Assembly (NCBI GenBank): GCA_033961575.1 | Contig: CM066741.1 | Location: 1,121,715-1,185,714 of the forward strand | Source of the DNA: Aselliscus stoliczkanus | Taxonomy: Eukaryota > Chordata > Mammalia > Chiroptera > Hipposideridae | Length of the DNA: 64,000 nt | Reading direction: 5' to 3' | In this document: one piece after another, positions 20,079 through 31,965 of the stretch | Layout of the letters: every line of letters starts with the position of its first letter | How positions within the stretch are numbered: position 1 is the stretch's first letter | Made by a program: the position numbers and the translations under genes | Notes under the pieces: model-generated | What the model was told of the DNA's origin: nothing | Database searches by the model: none | The model's input: the letters and a program-made list of their open reading frames with translations, nothing else

Positions 20079-21779
20079 GGTTTGATAGAGGAATGTGCTG
20101 GAAAGATACAAGAACTCAGGACACCCTGTGTTAGCGTTCAGGCCATCCGAGCCTGGCTGGTACTACAGTTCCAAGACCCAAGCTGTAGCTGAGCCATACT
20201 TACCTTCCACAGCAATGCTGGGCGGTTTCGGAAACTTGACGGAGGGAGCGGGGAGTTGTCAGGGTGGCTGACTTGAAAGGCAGCGGTTGGGTGACACATA
20301 CGCTGTGGCTCATAGCATTGCTCCCCAGTGGCCACATGACCAGGGCGATGGCTTCAGACAAGTGGGGACGGATGGATCCCCAGACAGACCCTGCAGCCTG
20401 TTCCACCCGTCATACAGGCTGGTGACACGGATCTGTCAGGGACAGCTCAGAGATCGTCTAGGCTGTGGCTCGGGACAAGGCCCACAGGGGCCTGGAGGTA
20501 GGAGTCCTCCACAGCCAGGCAGGAGAAGGGAGGGGCCGGGATGCCCGCAGGGCTCTGTGCCAGGGCCTGGCGCTGGTTCCAGGTGGAGAGGCCGGAGCAT
20601 CTGACTCAGCAGGGCGTCCGGCTGCTGCCTCCCACGCCCAGCCAGGGTTAGACGCCACACCATCCCCGGCTGCAGGCGGTTCAGTGCCCAGACACAGGCC
20701 CCATGGAGCCTCGGTTCAAATCCCAGCTCTGCCATGTACGACAGGAGGGGCACTGCGCAGGTCATGGAAGCCTTCCCTGTCCAGTGGAGCCCATAATAAG
20801 AGCACTCCCACGGGCAGCAGCCCCGCAACGCCCCGCGGGCCCCCCTCGCGCTTTGTCTTCAGGACCACCTGCAAGGACAGCGTCCTTAGATTCCCACGGA
20901 CTTGCGGTGACTGAGGGTTAGTGGCTTTTCCAAGGTCATACTGAAAGTATTTTACTTGCAAAAACAAAAAGACAAAAAAGAAACACACTCCATTCACAAA
21001 TGCTCAAGGATCTGGGGTTGGACGGGCTGCGTTACCCAGGGCTCAGCAGACGGGAAGCAATAATGGTACCTTCGTTGCAGGGCTGACCGGAAGGTGAAAT
21101 GTGGAAGGTCGAGACGGAGGCCAAATTCCGCTCCCCGTCACTGTGAGGTCCTCCCAGATCAAACCCGCATGGGACACGGCGACGAACTCTGGACAGAACG
21201 AAAGCAACTAAGTAACTGAAGAAAGAGCTGAGGAGCCGTCAGACCCAGGCAGGTGCTAGAGGGGTGTCGCCACTTGGAAGAAAGGGACAATGCTGGGTGA
21301 GTGTCCCGTCTCCAAAGGCAGGGCATCCCTGCCCCGGGAGGGGTGGGGTGGCCAGAACTCGGCTAGGACAGCTCGCTTTACTGGCCCAAAGAACTAGAAA
21401 CTCAGCCTCTGGAAACAGAGCGGGGATCCTGGAAAGAGATGGGGGAAGGGACCCCACATTCTGCCCGTGAACTCAGCCAGAATTATGTTCAGCACAATGC
21501 CAGCTAAGGCTAAACAGCGGACGGAGCCTTCGCCACGCTACCCGCCTGCCTGGAGAGAAGCAAGGGGACAGCCTGTTTTCAGCTACGCGGGAGGATATTC
21601 AAGACATAGTTAAGTGCAGGGCAAAGTAAATGCCAGCGTGTAACATGCTTCCAGATTCCACATGCACACGTCTGTATATGTGTATTCGTACATACAAGCA
21701 CATAATAATACATGCGTTACTTCCATAAGCCACTTGTATATGTGAACAGCATTTCTGAAAAGCTGAAAGGATACTCAAA
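20079..21779. other. Intergenic, unclassified, GC-rich in part
   Basis: No convincing gene. A strong donor-like GTAAGT on the minus strand near 20204-20209 follows an open frame but no partner exon was found. MIR-like wording (GGTTCAAATCCCAGCTCTGC) sits near 20710. Confidence 0.4.
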
Positions 21780-22130
21780 CTGGTAAGGGACTAAAAGGAA
21801 ACGCAATTGGGTCTTTGGTTGAAGAAAAAACCAGAAAAAAATTCAGCCTTTGTAGTTTACCATTTTCTGACCCAGGAGTGGAATTGATAGGGCACGTGGT
21901 AACTCCTCGCTTAACGTTTTGAAAACCTGCCCAACTGTTTCTTAAAGCATCCCCGCACCATTTTACCTTCCCACCAGACATGTACGGATTGGTCACATTC
22001 CCACCAACACTTGTCCTTGGTTATGGCCGCCCTGTGGGGGGGTGGGCAGTGCCTGATTGTGGTTTCGATTTGCATGTCCCGAGTGACCAACAATGAGCAT
22101 CTTTCCGGGCGCTTGTGTCGGCCACCGATT
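21780..22130 (-). mobile_element. L1 ORF2 fragment, antisense
   Basis: TTCCCACCAACACTTGTCCT, TGTGGTTTCGATTTGCATGT and CAATGAGCATCTTTCCGGGC are reverse-complement phrases of the L1 ORF2 C-terminal region. Decayed. Confidence 0.75.
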
Positions 22131-23619
22131 CGGCTCGTCCAGTGGGTTAGCCCACATCTTCATCCTTGAGGGCTCCGAGCCCCTGGTTTTCACGCCTGAA
22201 GGAGGTGGGAGTTGCTGTCATTGTCTCTTCAGAGTTAAATTGGGCACAGGAGCGCCACGGGGCACCCCTGGGGATCCTCCGAGTTTCAGAATCCCCCTCT
22301 CTGTCCTCCATAGCTGCCTTCCTGGGTCCTGGTGATAATCAGAGCCGATTAACTGCTTTTTGTTTGCCAAAAGGAGCCCCAAATGACCAGGCAGCAGCTT
22401 TGGGTTAGTGGAATGGCCATTGTGTCACCCAGTAGGAGCATCCCTCCCCTAGCACCCAGGGCCTTACCTCAGCAGAGCTTAAAACATCAGGGAGAGGAAA
22501 CAGATTCCTAAGTGGGTCACTGGGAGTGACAGTGGAGGGGCCACTGTCACCCTTTGGCTCTCAGACCCATGCTGCATAGCTTGTGGGGACACAGCACTGT
22601 ATCATGGCTATGGGTTCAAAGTATATATTGCATCTCATGGGACAACCCCCTGACCCTCAAGGTGTCCTCCACAAGCTGGTGTCTTAGCTGCGCTTTTCAG
22701 GGGTCATTTCAGTGGTCGATGAGACGGGCAGCTTCTGAGTGGCGGGCACTATCATGTCCACATTCAGGTGAGTCCCTTGGTGAGTCTTTAGACAGTGGCG
22801 CTGGCCAAGGTGCTGTGGACGGGAAAAACAAACAAATCCACCCTTGAGACCCCCACGAGTTCCCCGTGGGGACAACTTACCCCCTGCTCCGGGGTACAGA
22901 TGGTCCAGTGCAATCAACTCGCCACCAGAGGGCTGGTTGGGCTCTTCGGGAGTGGCACCATACAGAGGGTTTAGTGTCCGGAGATGGTGCCAGCAGGCCC
23001 AATGTTTGGCTGTAGCAGCTGCTAGATCAGCCTCGGCGGGAGGCAGGCCTTGCTATGGGGCCTTTTCTGGGTCTCCATTCTGCCACATGCTTGTTCCTTT
23101 CAAGGGCACACAGCTCCAGCCCAGGTCCAGCTGAACACAGAGGCTGGCCGGTGTCCACTGGACAAGTCACCCTGTCCACCCAGTTGTGCAGGTGCCTCCT
23201 CTTGCTGGGTGCTCTTTGGTGGGCCCTGGCCTGAGGCGCAAGGGTCCACGCCCACTGTGGCTGTCCCACAGAACCACTGCTACTTCTCCCTCGAGACCTC
23301 TGACCTTCCAACCTCACTCCCTGAAGGCTCCTGACCAATCACTGAGCCTTTCCCCACTGCCCTGAAGTCAGCATCTCTCTGTCACTCAGGCTACTTCTCT
23401 TTCCAGGCTGACAGCCAGGTCTGCTGCCCAGAGCTCTGTCCGGCCTTCCAAAGCTGCCCCTGAGTGGGGATGTAGGGCAGCAAAAGTGCATTTTCAACCC
23501 ACACCAGGGTGTTGCGTCTCCGTGGACTTGGCTTTGGTTTTGTCCTTCGCTGTAGCCGTATGCAGGCAACACTTTGCTAGGACATAGAGAAGAACCGAAG
23601 ACTGTCAGAGCCATCGAGG
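22131..23619. other. Intergenic, unclassified, possibly old ERV-internal sequence
   Basis: Between 22840 and 23600 the GC-balanced text with scattered short frames on both strands looks repeat-like but I could not name it. A CAG|GTGAGT donor-like site at 22766-22774 has no partner. No gene is supported. Confidence 0.25.
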
Positions 23620-24075
23620 TAGATAACTAGGTATGGTGTCAGATGGGCACTAGATTTATTGGGGTGATAGATGGGAGGGTGGTTGGGGAGACAGGGTGAA
23701 AAAGATGAAGGGATTAAGAAGTACAAATTGGGGCCGGCCGAGTGGCGTGGTGGTTAAATGCTGGCTTGGGAAGCCGGCGGCCCTGGTTCGGGTCCCACGT
23801 ATGAGGGCCAGTGACACTGCCCTCAAAAAAAAAAAAAAAAAAAAAAAAGAAGTCAAATTGGTAGTTACAAAATAGTCCTGGGGATGGAAAGTACAGCATA
23901 GAGAACATAGTCAATAGTAGGGTAATAACTGTGCATAGTGCAGGTGGGGACTAGTCAGGGGGATCACTTCCTAAATTATATAAATGTCTAACCACCATGC
24001 TGTACACCTGAAATTAATATAAAAATAACACTGAATGTCAACTGTAACTGAAAATTTTAAAAAGGAAGGGAAAGG
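23620..24075 (+). mobile_element. L1 3' UTR (interrupted by SINE copy 7)
   Basis: The phrases GAAAGTACAGCATAGAGAAC, ATAGTCAATAGTAGGGTAAT and TGCTGTACACCTGAAATTAA are the usual L1 3' UTR/tail in laurasiatherians. The copy is cut by a SINE at 23731-23846. Confidence 0.8.
23731..23846 (+). mobile_element. Short tRNA-derived SINE (copy 7)
   Basis: Complete copy with a 25-A tail. Target-site duplication AAGAAGTACAAATTG (23716-23730) and AAGAAGTCAAATTG (from 23847). It inserted in an L1 3' UTR. Confidence 0.95.
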
Positions 24076-24395
24076 TGAAAGGGAATAAGAGGTCCAAATT
24101 TCCAGGTATGAACAAATAAGCCAGGGGGATGTATTGGGTTGTCGGAAAAGTGATGATGCATTTTTGCAACGAAAAACAGAAAAAATATGTCATGACTTTT
24201 CCGACAACCCAATAATATAGAGCATAGGGAATATAGTCAATAATATTGTGAGAGCATGGTACAGTGTCAGATAGTTGCTGGACTTACTATGGTTGTCACT
24301 TCTTTAGGTATATAAATATTGAATAACTATGGCGTGCCCCTGAAACTAATGTAATATTGTATGTTATCTATACTTTTAATAAAAATCTTAAGAGA
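24076..24395 (+). mobile_element. Second L1 3' UTR in tandem (interrupted by a MITE)
   Basis: A further L1 3' tail follows head-to-tail: ATAGTCAATAATATTGTGAG, ATGGCGTGCCCCTGAAACTA, then GTATGTTATCTATACTTTTA. It is split by the palindromic element at 24132-24214. Confidence 0.75.
24132..24214. mobile_element. Mariner-like palindromic MITE (copy 2)
   Basis: Ends TATTGGGTTGTCGGAAAAGT and ACTTTTCCGACAACCCAATA are exact reverse complements over 20 bp, with TA at both borders, 83 bp in total. It sits inside an L1 3' UTR, so the L1 text resumes on both sides. It is less diverged from a palindrome than copy 1. Confidence 0.88.
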
Positions 24396-26229
24396 AAAAA
24401 TGACAGGTGTAAAAACTTCTTTCACAGGATGTCAGTGTTGTTTCTGTGATGTAGCGAAGGGCTTTATAAACGGGAGTGCCTCTCTGAATACGAGACGATG
24501 GTGCCATCCGGCCAGGTACTGGGCCTCTTGGATAAGCTAAAGGGCTCTGAAGCCAGCCAGGATCGGGTTAGAACCCACCCCTGCCACTGATCAGCCGTGT
24601 GGACCTCACCGCGGGTCTGCCTTCTCTGTGGATTAACACAATTCAGCATGTAGTAAACTGCCAATAAAAGCTGCCCAGCACAGTGCCTCGCTGGGGCCTA
24701 CCCTTAGCTTCTCACCACGGGAGCACCTGCCACCAGCTTTCCGCCAAGTGTTCTGTGTGGCCACTAGAGGCCAGGCTAACCCCAAAGTTCAAGGCACAAG
24801 CCGGAGAAGCCGTTTGTAGCATCCAGCGGCAGAGGCCACTGCGTGCTGCGAAGCTGCACACAACCGCAGCCTAGGGCGTGTCTCTGACTGTCCCAGCCGG
24901 CCCTCTGATCCAGTCACCGAGCCAAGAGGAGGGACACACCCGTGGAAGGCAAAGACGTTCGACTTTCTGAGACATATCTGGGAGAACAGGAGACAAAAGA
25001 AAGACGAACCTGAAAGTAGTAATAACAATGTCTGGGCGCCAACTCCATGGTGGGAGCTTTTAAAAAGAGTTTTGCACGTATGAACCGGCTTGATGCTGGT
25101 AAAACTCTGCGAGGACGGTATTTTTCAGCTTCTTTTTACAGATGAAAAGCTGGCACAGGGACACAAGCAGCTGGGAAGAGCCTGGGACCAGGCCTGGGAC
25201 CTGGGAAACGCGGCGGGCTCTGGGCACCTCGCAGGCCCTGGTCCTTCCCGGCTTTGGGGCACTTCTTTCGGGCGTGTTGGACGAGGCAGGCCATGGGGTC
25301 CCGCCCCCCTTCTTTCCCGTCTGTGGCTCTTTGCGGGTCACACAGACACGGGCTCAAATCCTGGCACCGCCGCTCGCCTGCTCTGTGGCCTGAGCCAGTA
25401 TGTACCTTGCTGGGCCTCACAGGGCTCCCTCTAACCTCTCTGACCCGAACACGTGCATTTTCAGGCAGAGCCCTGCGAACGACAGAGCTAGGCCACGAGT
25501 TGTTCTGGGCACTGCTAGCAACCTGAAAAGCCGGCCTTGAAAGGTTCACGTCATTTTGGGTAACTTAAGTGCATCTTAAAGGACCCCTCCCACCCCCTGC
25601 AACCTTTCAAGGAATGCAAAGAAACTTCAGCACTCAACAATGTAAAATTCACGTTTATCTGGCATCCAATAAACAATGACCAGCCATGCAGAGAGAGGCA
25701 GGAAAACATGAGCTGCAGCGAGGAGAAAAATCAGTCACTAGAAACAGAAATGTCACAGATGACCGAGTTCATAGACAAGGACTTTCAAACAGCCGTGAGA
25801 AAGACACCCCATATGCTCGAGAAGGGAGAGAAGTGCACGGACATGTTGACGAGACGGGGGAGATATTACAAGGCCCAACTCAAACCTCGAGGCCTGAGCA
25901 GCCCAAGGAAGCCCAAATGTACCTTGGCCCCGACGCTTGCTGTGGAACCACGGGTAACTGACCTGCCGCATCTGTCTGAGCCCAGCTCTCCTCTGCTGCC
26001 TAATGGCTGACACGGATGGAATGTTGCTCTGTGCCAGGCACTGTCCGAAGAGCTTTCCACAACAGAACCACACTGGGAGCCGCTGTTATTATGGCCTCCA
26101 TCTTACAGACGAGGAAATGGAAGGATGTGGCACAGAGAGGTTAAGTGACTTGCCGAAGCTCACACAGCTCAGAAGCCAGATTCCAAGCTCCCAGCCTCTA
26201 TCCTATTTTATCTCTCTCAACTCTGTCAG
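24396..26229. other. Intergenic with MIR relics
   Basis: MIR-like stretches at about 24530-24690, 25020-25170 and 26020-26185; the last is the clearest (TGTGCCAGGCACTGTCCGAA, TTACAGACGAGGAAATGGAA, GTTAAGTGACTTGCCGAAGC, sense). No gene seen. Confidence 0.6.
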
Positions 26230-26600
26230 GTGGAAAAAGCAACAGTGTTTGCTGCACAGACTTTTATTTTTAAAATTCCAAGCTTTATTGCGATATAACG
26301 GACAAGTAAATGGGTAAGGGATTTCCAGGGTACATCATGTTGATCTGATACACATATGCATTGTGAAAGGATACCCCCGCCTCATTAATTAACTCATCCT
26401 GCACCTCACATATTTATTTATTTATTTATTTTGGGGTGAGAACACTGAAATTCTACTTTCTTAGCAAATTTCAAGTATACGAGACAGTGCTATCAACTGC
26501 CGTCACCGTGTTTTACATTAGCGCTTCAGACCTTACTCATCTTAGAGCTGGAAGGTCATAGGCTTTTGTGGTGACGGTAAAACCACATAAATGTGTTCCC
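26230..26600 (-). mobile_element. LINE (L1) fragment, antisense, with (TATT)n
   Basis: AAGCTTTATTGCGATATAAC, GATACACATATGCATTGTGA and TTAATTAACTCATCCTGCAC belong to an antisense L1 end. A (TATT)n run lies at 26408-26433. Confidence 0.6.
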
Positions 26601-26709
26601 TTAGCAGAGAGTGTTTGTTCAAAGTGTGTGTGTGTTGGGGGGGATTTCAAGTGAGTGCAGAAAGGCTGGTGTGAGAAGAGGAGAGGTGGGTAAAGCCCTG
26701 AATAGTTTT

Positions 26710-27225
26710 GTTTTTTTTTTTTTTTTACAAAAATTGGTTGTTAAATTTTTAATCGTATAATTTTTTTAAAATTTTTTTTCTATAGATTTTATTGGGGAAT
26801 TGGGGGAGGGGAACAGCATTGGGGAACCGGGGAAGGGGTACAGACAAGTTGCTGTCATTTTGTTCTTCAGTCTAGTTGTGGAGGATGTTGCTTCACTGGC
26901 CCATGTTGGTATTATCATTGCGCTCTTTCCGAATGAGGCAGATCGGTCGCCGGCTTCTGGATGGTCGCTCACAGCGGCTCTTGGCACCTTACAGCGGCTA
27001 TTGGCAGCTCATTCCGGCTGTCGGCCACTCCCTGTAGCCTATGGCAGCCCACTGCAGCAGGGGCTGCAGCCCACACAATCACCGGGGCTTGCACAGCCAA
27101 GCTCCAGGTGGAGCTGTTGTTATCTGTAGAGGGCAGTGTCACTGGCCCTCATATGTGGGGTCCGAACCGGGGCCGCTGGCGTCCCCAAACCAGCTCTTAA
27201 CCAATGTGCCACTCGGCCGGCCCAG
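26710..27225 (-). mobile_element. Composite tRNA-SINE (copy 2)
   Basis: Same head, body and Ves-like tail as at 19619. Target-site duplication GCCCTGAATAGTTTT (26695-26709) and GCCCTGAATGGTTTT (27226-27240). The 3' tail is long and T-rich on the plus strand (26710-26775), which lengthens this copy to about 515 bp. Confidence 0.9.
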
Positions 27226-27491
27226 GCCCTGAATGGTTTTAACACCGCTGTTTACCAACCCTGAGACAGAAGGTTCCAGGGCCACAGCCTGCTTGGGCTG
27301 CCATGGGGGACCCTTGGTTTCCTCAGGTGCCCACCCCTCCCGACTCCACTCGGAGCAAGCCAACCACGTCAGGGACACTGAGCTCAGAGAAGCTGACTGG
27401 CCACTCTTTAGTGTCCTTTGCTCTTTTTTGAGTTCCCAGACCTTTTTGTTTTGTTTAAAGATATTCTCACGCCTCAAAAGCAGCACACACA

Positions 27492-27598
27492 GGGCCGGCT
27501 GAGTGGCGCGGTGGTTAAGCGCTGGCTTGGGAAGCCAGCGGCCCTGGTTCAGTTCCACATGAGGGCCAGTGACACTGCCCTCAAAAAAAAAAAAAAAA
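27492..27598 (+). mobile_element. Short tRNA-derived SINE (copy 8)
   Basis: Complete copy with a perfect 16-bp target-site duplication AAAAGCAGCACACACA (27476-27491 and 27599-27614), one of the youngest insertions here. Confidence 0.97.
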
Positions 27599-27859
27599 AA
27601 AAGCAGCACACACAGACATATGGAGCAAATGATCCGGTGTATTCTGGCTTTTAGAATATTCTCTGTTGCAGTCTGAAAGATTTACTGGAAGTGGGTGATG
27701 GAACCTCAGTTTGAGCTCTGGTCAATTCTGTCATTTTCTGTCCAGTTCTGTCCCTGGGGCCAAATATGAGAGAAAAGCAATCTCCAGTTCACCAAAGCTG
27801 TAGCCATCGCCTAACAGGTTAGAACTACCTTCTTTGATATACCTGCTTGTTTACATAGA

Positions 27860-28330
27860 TAGTCCTATAACTTTTTTCAAAGTTAGGTTAGTATCAATGT
27901 TACAGTTCTTTTTTAAAGTTCCTTTTATTGTTTCTTGTTACAAGAATAATGTATGTTCCTTATAGAACATTGAGAAAATGTAGGTAAATTAAAAAAAAAG
28001 AAACCAAAAATTTCCAGTATCCCTGCCAGCACACTTTAAATGTTGATGTATATTTTCCCAACATTTAAAGAATGTCTATGTGGGTCAGCCGAGTGGCATG
28101 GTGGTTGGGAGGTGGCTTGGGACATTGTGGCCCTGGTTCGGATCCCACATGGAGGGCCGGTGACACTGTCCTCAAAAAAATAAATAAATAAATAAAAAGT
28201 CTATGTGATGAAAATGGGGTCACACTTTTAAAAATTGATGTACCATGGAAGTCTTACTCAGCGATTGCTTCTTCTCTGACATAAATTTTTGTGTGGTTCC
28301 ATAATAAATATATAGGCAGGTTACATTTAA
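27860..28330 (+). mobile_element. Old LINE fragment (interrupted by SINE copy 9)
   Basis: AT-rich text such as TTACAAGAATAATGTATGTT, GAGAAAATGTAGGTAAATTA and AATGGGGTCACACTTTTAAA reads like an old LINE 3' region. The family is not certain. Confidence 0.4.
28081..28194 (+). mobile_element. Short tRNA-derived SINE (copy 9), diverged
   Basis: The head and GGCTTGGGAC...GGTTCGGATCCC are recognisable but the anticodon-like hairpin is partly deleted. The tail is (AAAT)n. GTCTATGTG occurs on both sides. Confidence 0.85.
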
Positions 28331-29399
28331 TGCAAATTTGAATTACACTAACTTTGAAATAGTAGGATCTAAAATATTGATTAAATCTTGCTTTATGGGC
28401 ACAATTTGAAATGACGTGAATCCTGCTTTGCGTTTATTTATTTGTAGGAAATTGAATCCTGCATAACGTGAGCTTGGCATTCTGTGAGGTCTGAGGCGGT
28501 ACAGTCTGTTGCATGACATACGACTTCCTCTACTCCCATTTATTTTGCCAGCATTTTACTGATGGCCACAGTAAGTTCCTTTGAAGGTAAATCTTTGCCC
28601 ATGTGAATGATGGAAACCCGAGTCACACTATGAAAATCCCAACCTGAAAGGTGGAATGACATTGACTGAACAAATATTTCCATGGCACTTACTCTGTGGC
28701 AGCCACTATTCTAGGAACTGTGCATCTTCATAGTGACAATATGCAGGGTACTGTTGTCATCACCCCATTTGACAGATGAGGAAGCTGAGTCAGCCGCAGG
28801 TGCCCAGGTCACAGAGCTAGCTTCTGAGTCCTGTGCTGTAGGCTTCTCCAACGTCCATAACAGCACACTCTGAGGGGACCATTTTCCTGTACCTTTGACC
28901 ACGTGGTATCTATTTGCTCAAAGGGATTACACTGGGGAAGTCAGTTTGCCAGGAGGTAATTTCTGGGTGCTGGTACAATGAGACAGAGAGAGAAACGCTA
29001 GTCTTGGATTATCAAAGAGTAGCTGGCCTGTTGGATTTTTTTTCTATGACATCCCATCAAAGCAATATTCCCAGAAGCTTGGCCCAGACAGGAGATCTCT
29101 CATCTTTGGTCTGCATGTTTCTGGGGTCCCCCAGGGCTCTGCTCACAGCACCAGGGTTTTAGGAAACCCTCCTAAACTCCACGGCCCCCGCCTCTGCTGT
29201 CTGCCGCAGGCGCTGGTTCCGTCCTGAGGTCTGTGCAGCCGTCTTGCTTTATTGACACTGAGAGACTAAAAAGCCAGGAGCTGAGTTTATCCCCGCGCCC
29301 TGAGCTCCCCCATGGGATGACTAATTCTCCAAGACCTCTGGATCCTTGTCTCAGTTAGGGTACAAATGCTAAGTGGCTGTAACAAACACACAGGAGGCA
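28331..29399. other. Intergenic with a MIR relic
   Basis: MIR sense copy at about 28670-28850 (GGCACTTACTCTGTGGCAGC, CCATTTGACAGATGAGGAAG, CCAGGTCACAGAGCTAGCTT). The rest is unclassified. No gene seen. Confidence 0.6.
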
Positions 29400-29404
29400 C
29401 CTGT

Positions 29405-29942
29405 TACGCAGCACTTTGCTTTCTGTGGTTTCCACTCCCTGTGGCCAACTGTGGTCTGAAAACATTACGTGGAAACCCCGGACATAAACGATCTGTACGT
29501 TTTAAATCACGTGCTGCTGTTCTGAGTAGCGTGGTGAAACCCTGGCCACTTTGCCCCGTCCAGACCTGGCCGTGAGTCACCCCCGTCCCCATATCCACGC
29601 TGGAGACGCTCCCCGCCCATGCGTCACTCAGCAGCCATCTATCCGATCTACTGTCACAGCGTCACAGTGCTGTGTTCACGCCACCCTTATTTTACTTCAT
29701 GATGGCCCCAAAGCCATTCACATAACTTTTATTACAGTGTATTGTTATCATTGTCCTATTTTATTATTAGTTATTGTTGTTAAGCTCTTCCTGGGCCTAA
29801 TGTATCAATTAAACTTTACCATAGGGATGTATCTATAGAGGAAAAAAGACAGTATGTATAGGGTTTGGTTCTCTCCATGGTTTCAGGCATCTACTGGGGG
29901 TCTTGGAACTTTCCCCTGTGGAAAAGGGGGAATGACTGTATC
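29405..29942 (+). mobile_element. Tigger-type DNA transposon, internally deleted (copy A)
   Basis: Phrases TCTGAGTAGCGTGGTGAAAC, CTTATTTTACTTCATGATGG and GGTCTTGGAACTTTCCCCTG follow a Tigger (pogo/mariner superfamily) consensus with most of the transposase deleted. It seems to have landed in another old repeat whose text continues after 29942. Confidence 0.75.
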
Positions 29943-31559
29943 TAACCATCCATGAATCAAGGAGTTAATTCTGTCTCATGTAACCGTTCTGAGGTGAGCA
30001 CTTCTGATCGCCGGGGTGGCTCTACTCCCCATGTGCTTCGGGGGCCAAGCTCATCCCAATGTGTTGCTTTGCCATATGCTAGGGCACTAACCCCTTGGGC
30101 CTGGTCAAGGTTCCATCCAAGGGGAAGGGGAGGGACATGGAGAAGCCACACCCACTGCTCAAGGCCCTGGTGCCCATCACTTCCACTTGAATTCCATTGG
30201 CAAGAACTGAATCACGTGGTAACACCCAAGTGCAAGGGCTGCTGGGAAATGTAGTTCAGCCACCCAGCAGGCCTCCGAGGAAACAATAGGAAACAAACCC
30301 AGCTGGGCATCTGTCTGCCCATAACGAGGATATGACATTTCTCTTTCTTGCCTCTCTTCCTATAGCGGGTCATTGGGTGAATTTATGCACACGTTATGGA
30401 AGCTTTTGAAATTTATTTAGTCTAAGTACACCAGCCTCATGGGCTCTGCACACTTACTCTTCAAAGTGTGGCTTAATCTTCTTGCTGGTTCTATCAGACT
30501 CAAAAATTAGCTCATCTTGCAGAGCACACAGTACACAGGCTTTGGAGACAAAAAAAATTCTGATGGAGAAGCCCACTTTTTTTACCCACTTTTGTGTGAT
30601 GTTGGACGTGCTCCTTAAACTGTCTGAGTTTTGGTTTCTTGTGAGGATTGTAGAAGCTCGCGAAGAGGACCGGTGCAAACCCTGGCTTCTGTGTCCCTAG
30701 ACAACTCTGCTCATTTATGGGAGCCCCAGCTTGCCTGGAGAATACGGTGATAATACCCCTCCTCTCACTGGGTCGGGTAATGACAGATGTCCTTTGAACG
30801 CATAGGTCAGCGTCGGCTCACAGGACTGAGAAGTTCAGCAAATAACCTTCCTTCAGGCTCAAGTGGTGTGACCACCCCGACTCTGTCTTCCTCTGCCGGT
30901 CGGCTTCATCCTCTACATGTTGGCAAGGTGGCTTCAACATCTTCCGAGGAAGAATGAAAGCTTCGGCTCCCTCAGACACCCCTTCCAGTCTCATTGGCTC
31001 GGAGAGGTTTTGTCTCTATCCCTGAACTGGGGGTTGGGGGATGAGAAAACTTGATGGGCTTAAGCCACATAGGATCCACCCTGGAGCTAGGGATGGGGTC
31101 ACCCCAGATAACTAGGCAGCAGCCATATAGTTACTCTAAAGGAAAACTGGGTGGTAATTACCAGAAAGGCAGCCAACACAACAGATGTGTTTGAAGAATG
31201 AGTTCATGGGGTCTACTTGTGGCCCAATTTTTATTTGTTGTTTGAAAATTATGAGCTCACTCCTTCTGATGATAGATCAGCTAACATGGTCTCTGGCACT
31301 TTTCCTTTCGTGCCCCACTGAGTTAACGCCTAGCGTTTCCTTCTATTGCTTTGTCCAGTAAATGCCAGTGAATGCCTCTTCCCCCCATTGCATCGGCAGT
31401 GTCTCTGACCCACAGGTTCATCAGACACCCTCGAACCAATGGTTTGAAGGGAACTCAGCAGGAGTGAATAGGTGTGGCTGTGTTCCAATAAAACTTTATT
31501 GACAAAACAGGTGGTGAACAGATTCGCCCCAGGGGCCCTCGTTTTCAGAACGTTGCTCC
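29943..31559. other. Intergenic, unclassified old repeats
   Basis: The stretch to 30280 (ending GGGCTGCTGGGAAATGTAGT) is a known-looking old repeat I cannot name. MIR-like text occurs near 30430-30760. No gene is supported. Confidence 0.4.
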
Positions 31560-31965
31560 ACAGCTTTAAGAAAGAAAAGGCGTAGCCACAAGCAACACCA
31601 TGGGTAAGTCTTTGAAAAATGCCCCATGATAGAAGCCAGACACAAAAGAATCTTCCATTTACATAAAGTTCAAAAGCACGATAATTGAAATGGTATTGTT
31701 TAGGGATGCATATTAAGGTGGTGAAGCTATAAAGCAGAACAAAGACTTGATTATTTCAAAGGCCAGGACTGCAGTTACCTCTGGAAGATAGAGAGGAGGG
31801 TGCCAAGGGAAGGGAGCACACGTGGGACTTCCGGGGTGCTGGCAATAATCTTATTTCTTCCCCTTTCCACAGTTTGCTGAGTTACATGTTTGTGTTGTAT
31901 GTACAAAGAGTGCCTTCTGTTTTTCAATCAAATGCTGAAGAAAAATGAATATTAAGGATCAGGCA
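31560..31965 (+). mobile_element. L1 3' UTR fragment, sense
   Basis: AAGCCAGACACAAAAGAATC, TTCCATTTACATAAAGTTCA and GCAGTTACCTCTGGAAGATA are typical of old L1M 3' regions. Confidence 0.75.

Noticed and set aside
20138..20406. Minus-strand frame ending in a strong donor (GGAAG|GTAAGT at 20204-20209)
   Set aside because: No downstream acceptor or partner exon was found and no protein family was recognised. Isolated donor-like sites are frequent.
22554..22847. Plus-strand frame with CAG|GTGAGT
   Set aside because: No acceptor-bounded exon or recognisable protein; surrounding text looks repeat-derived.
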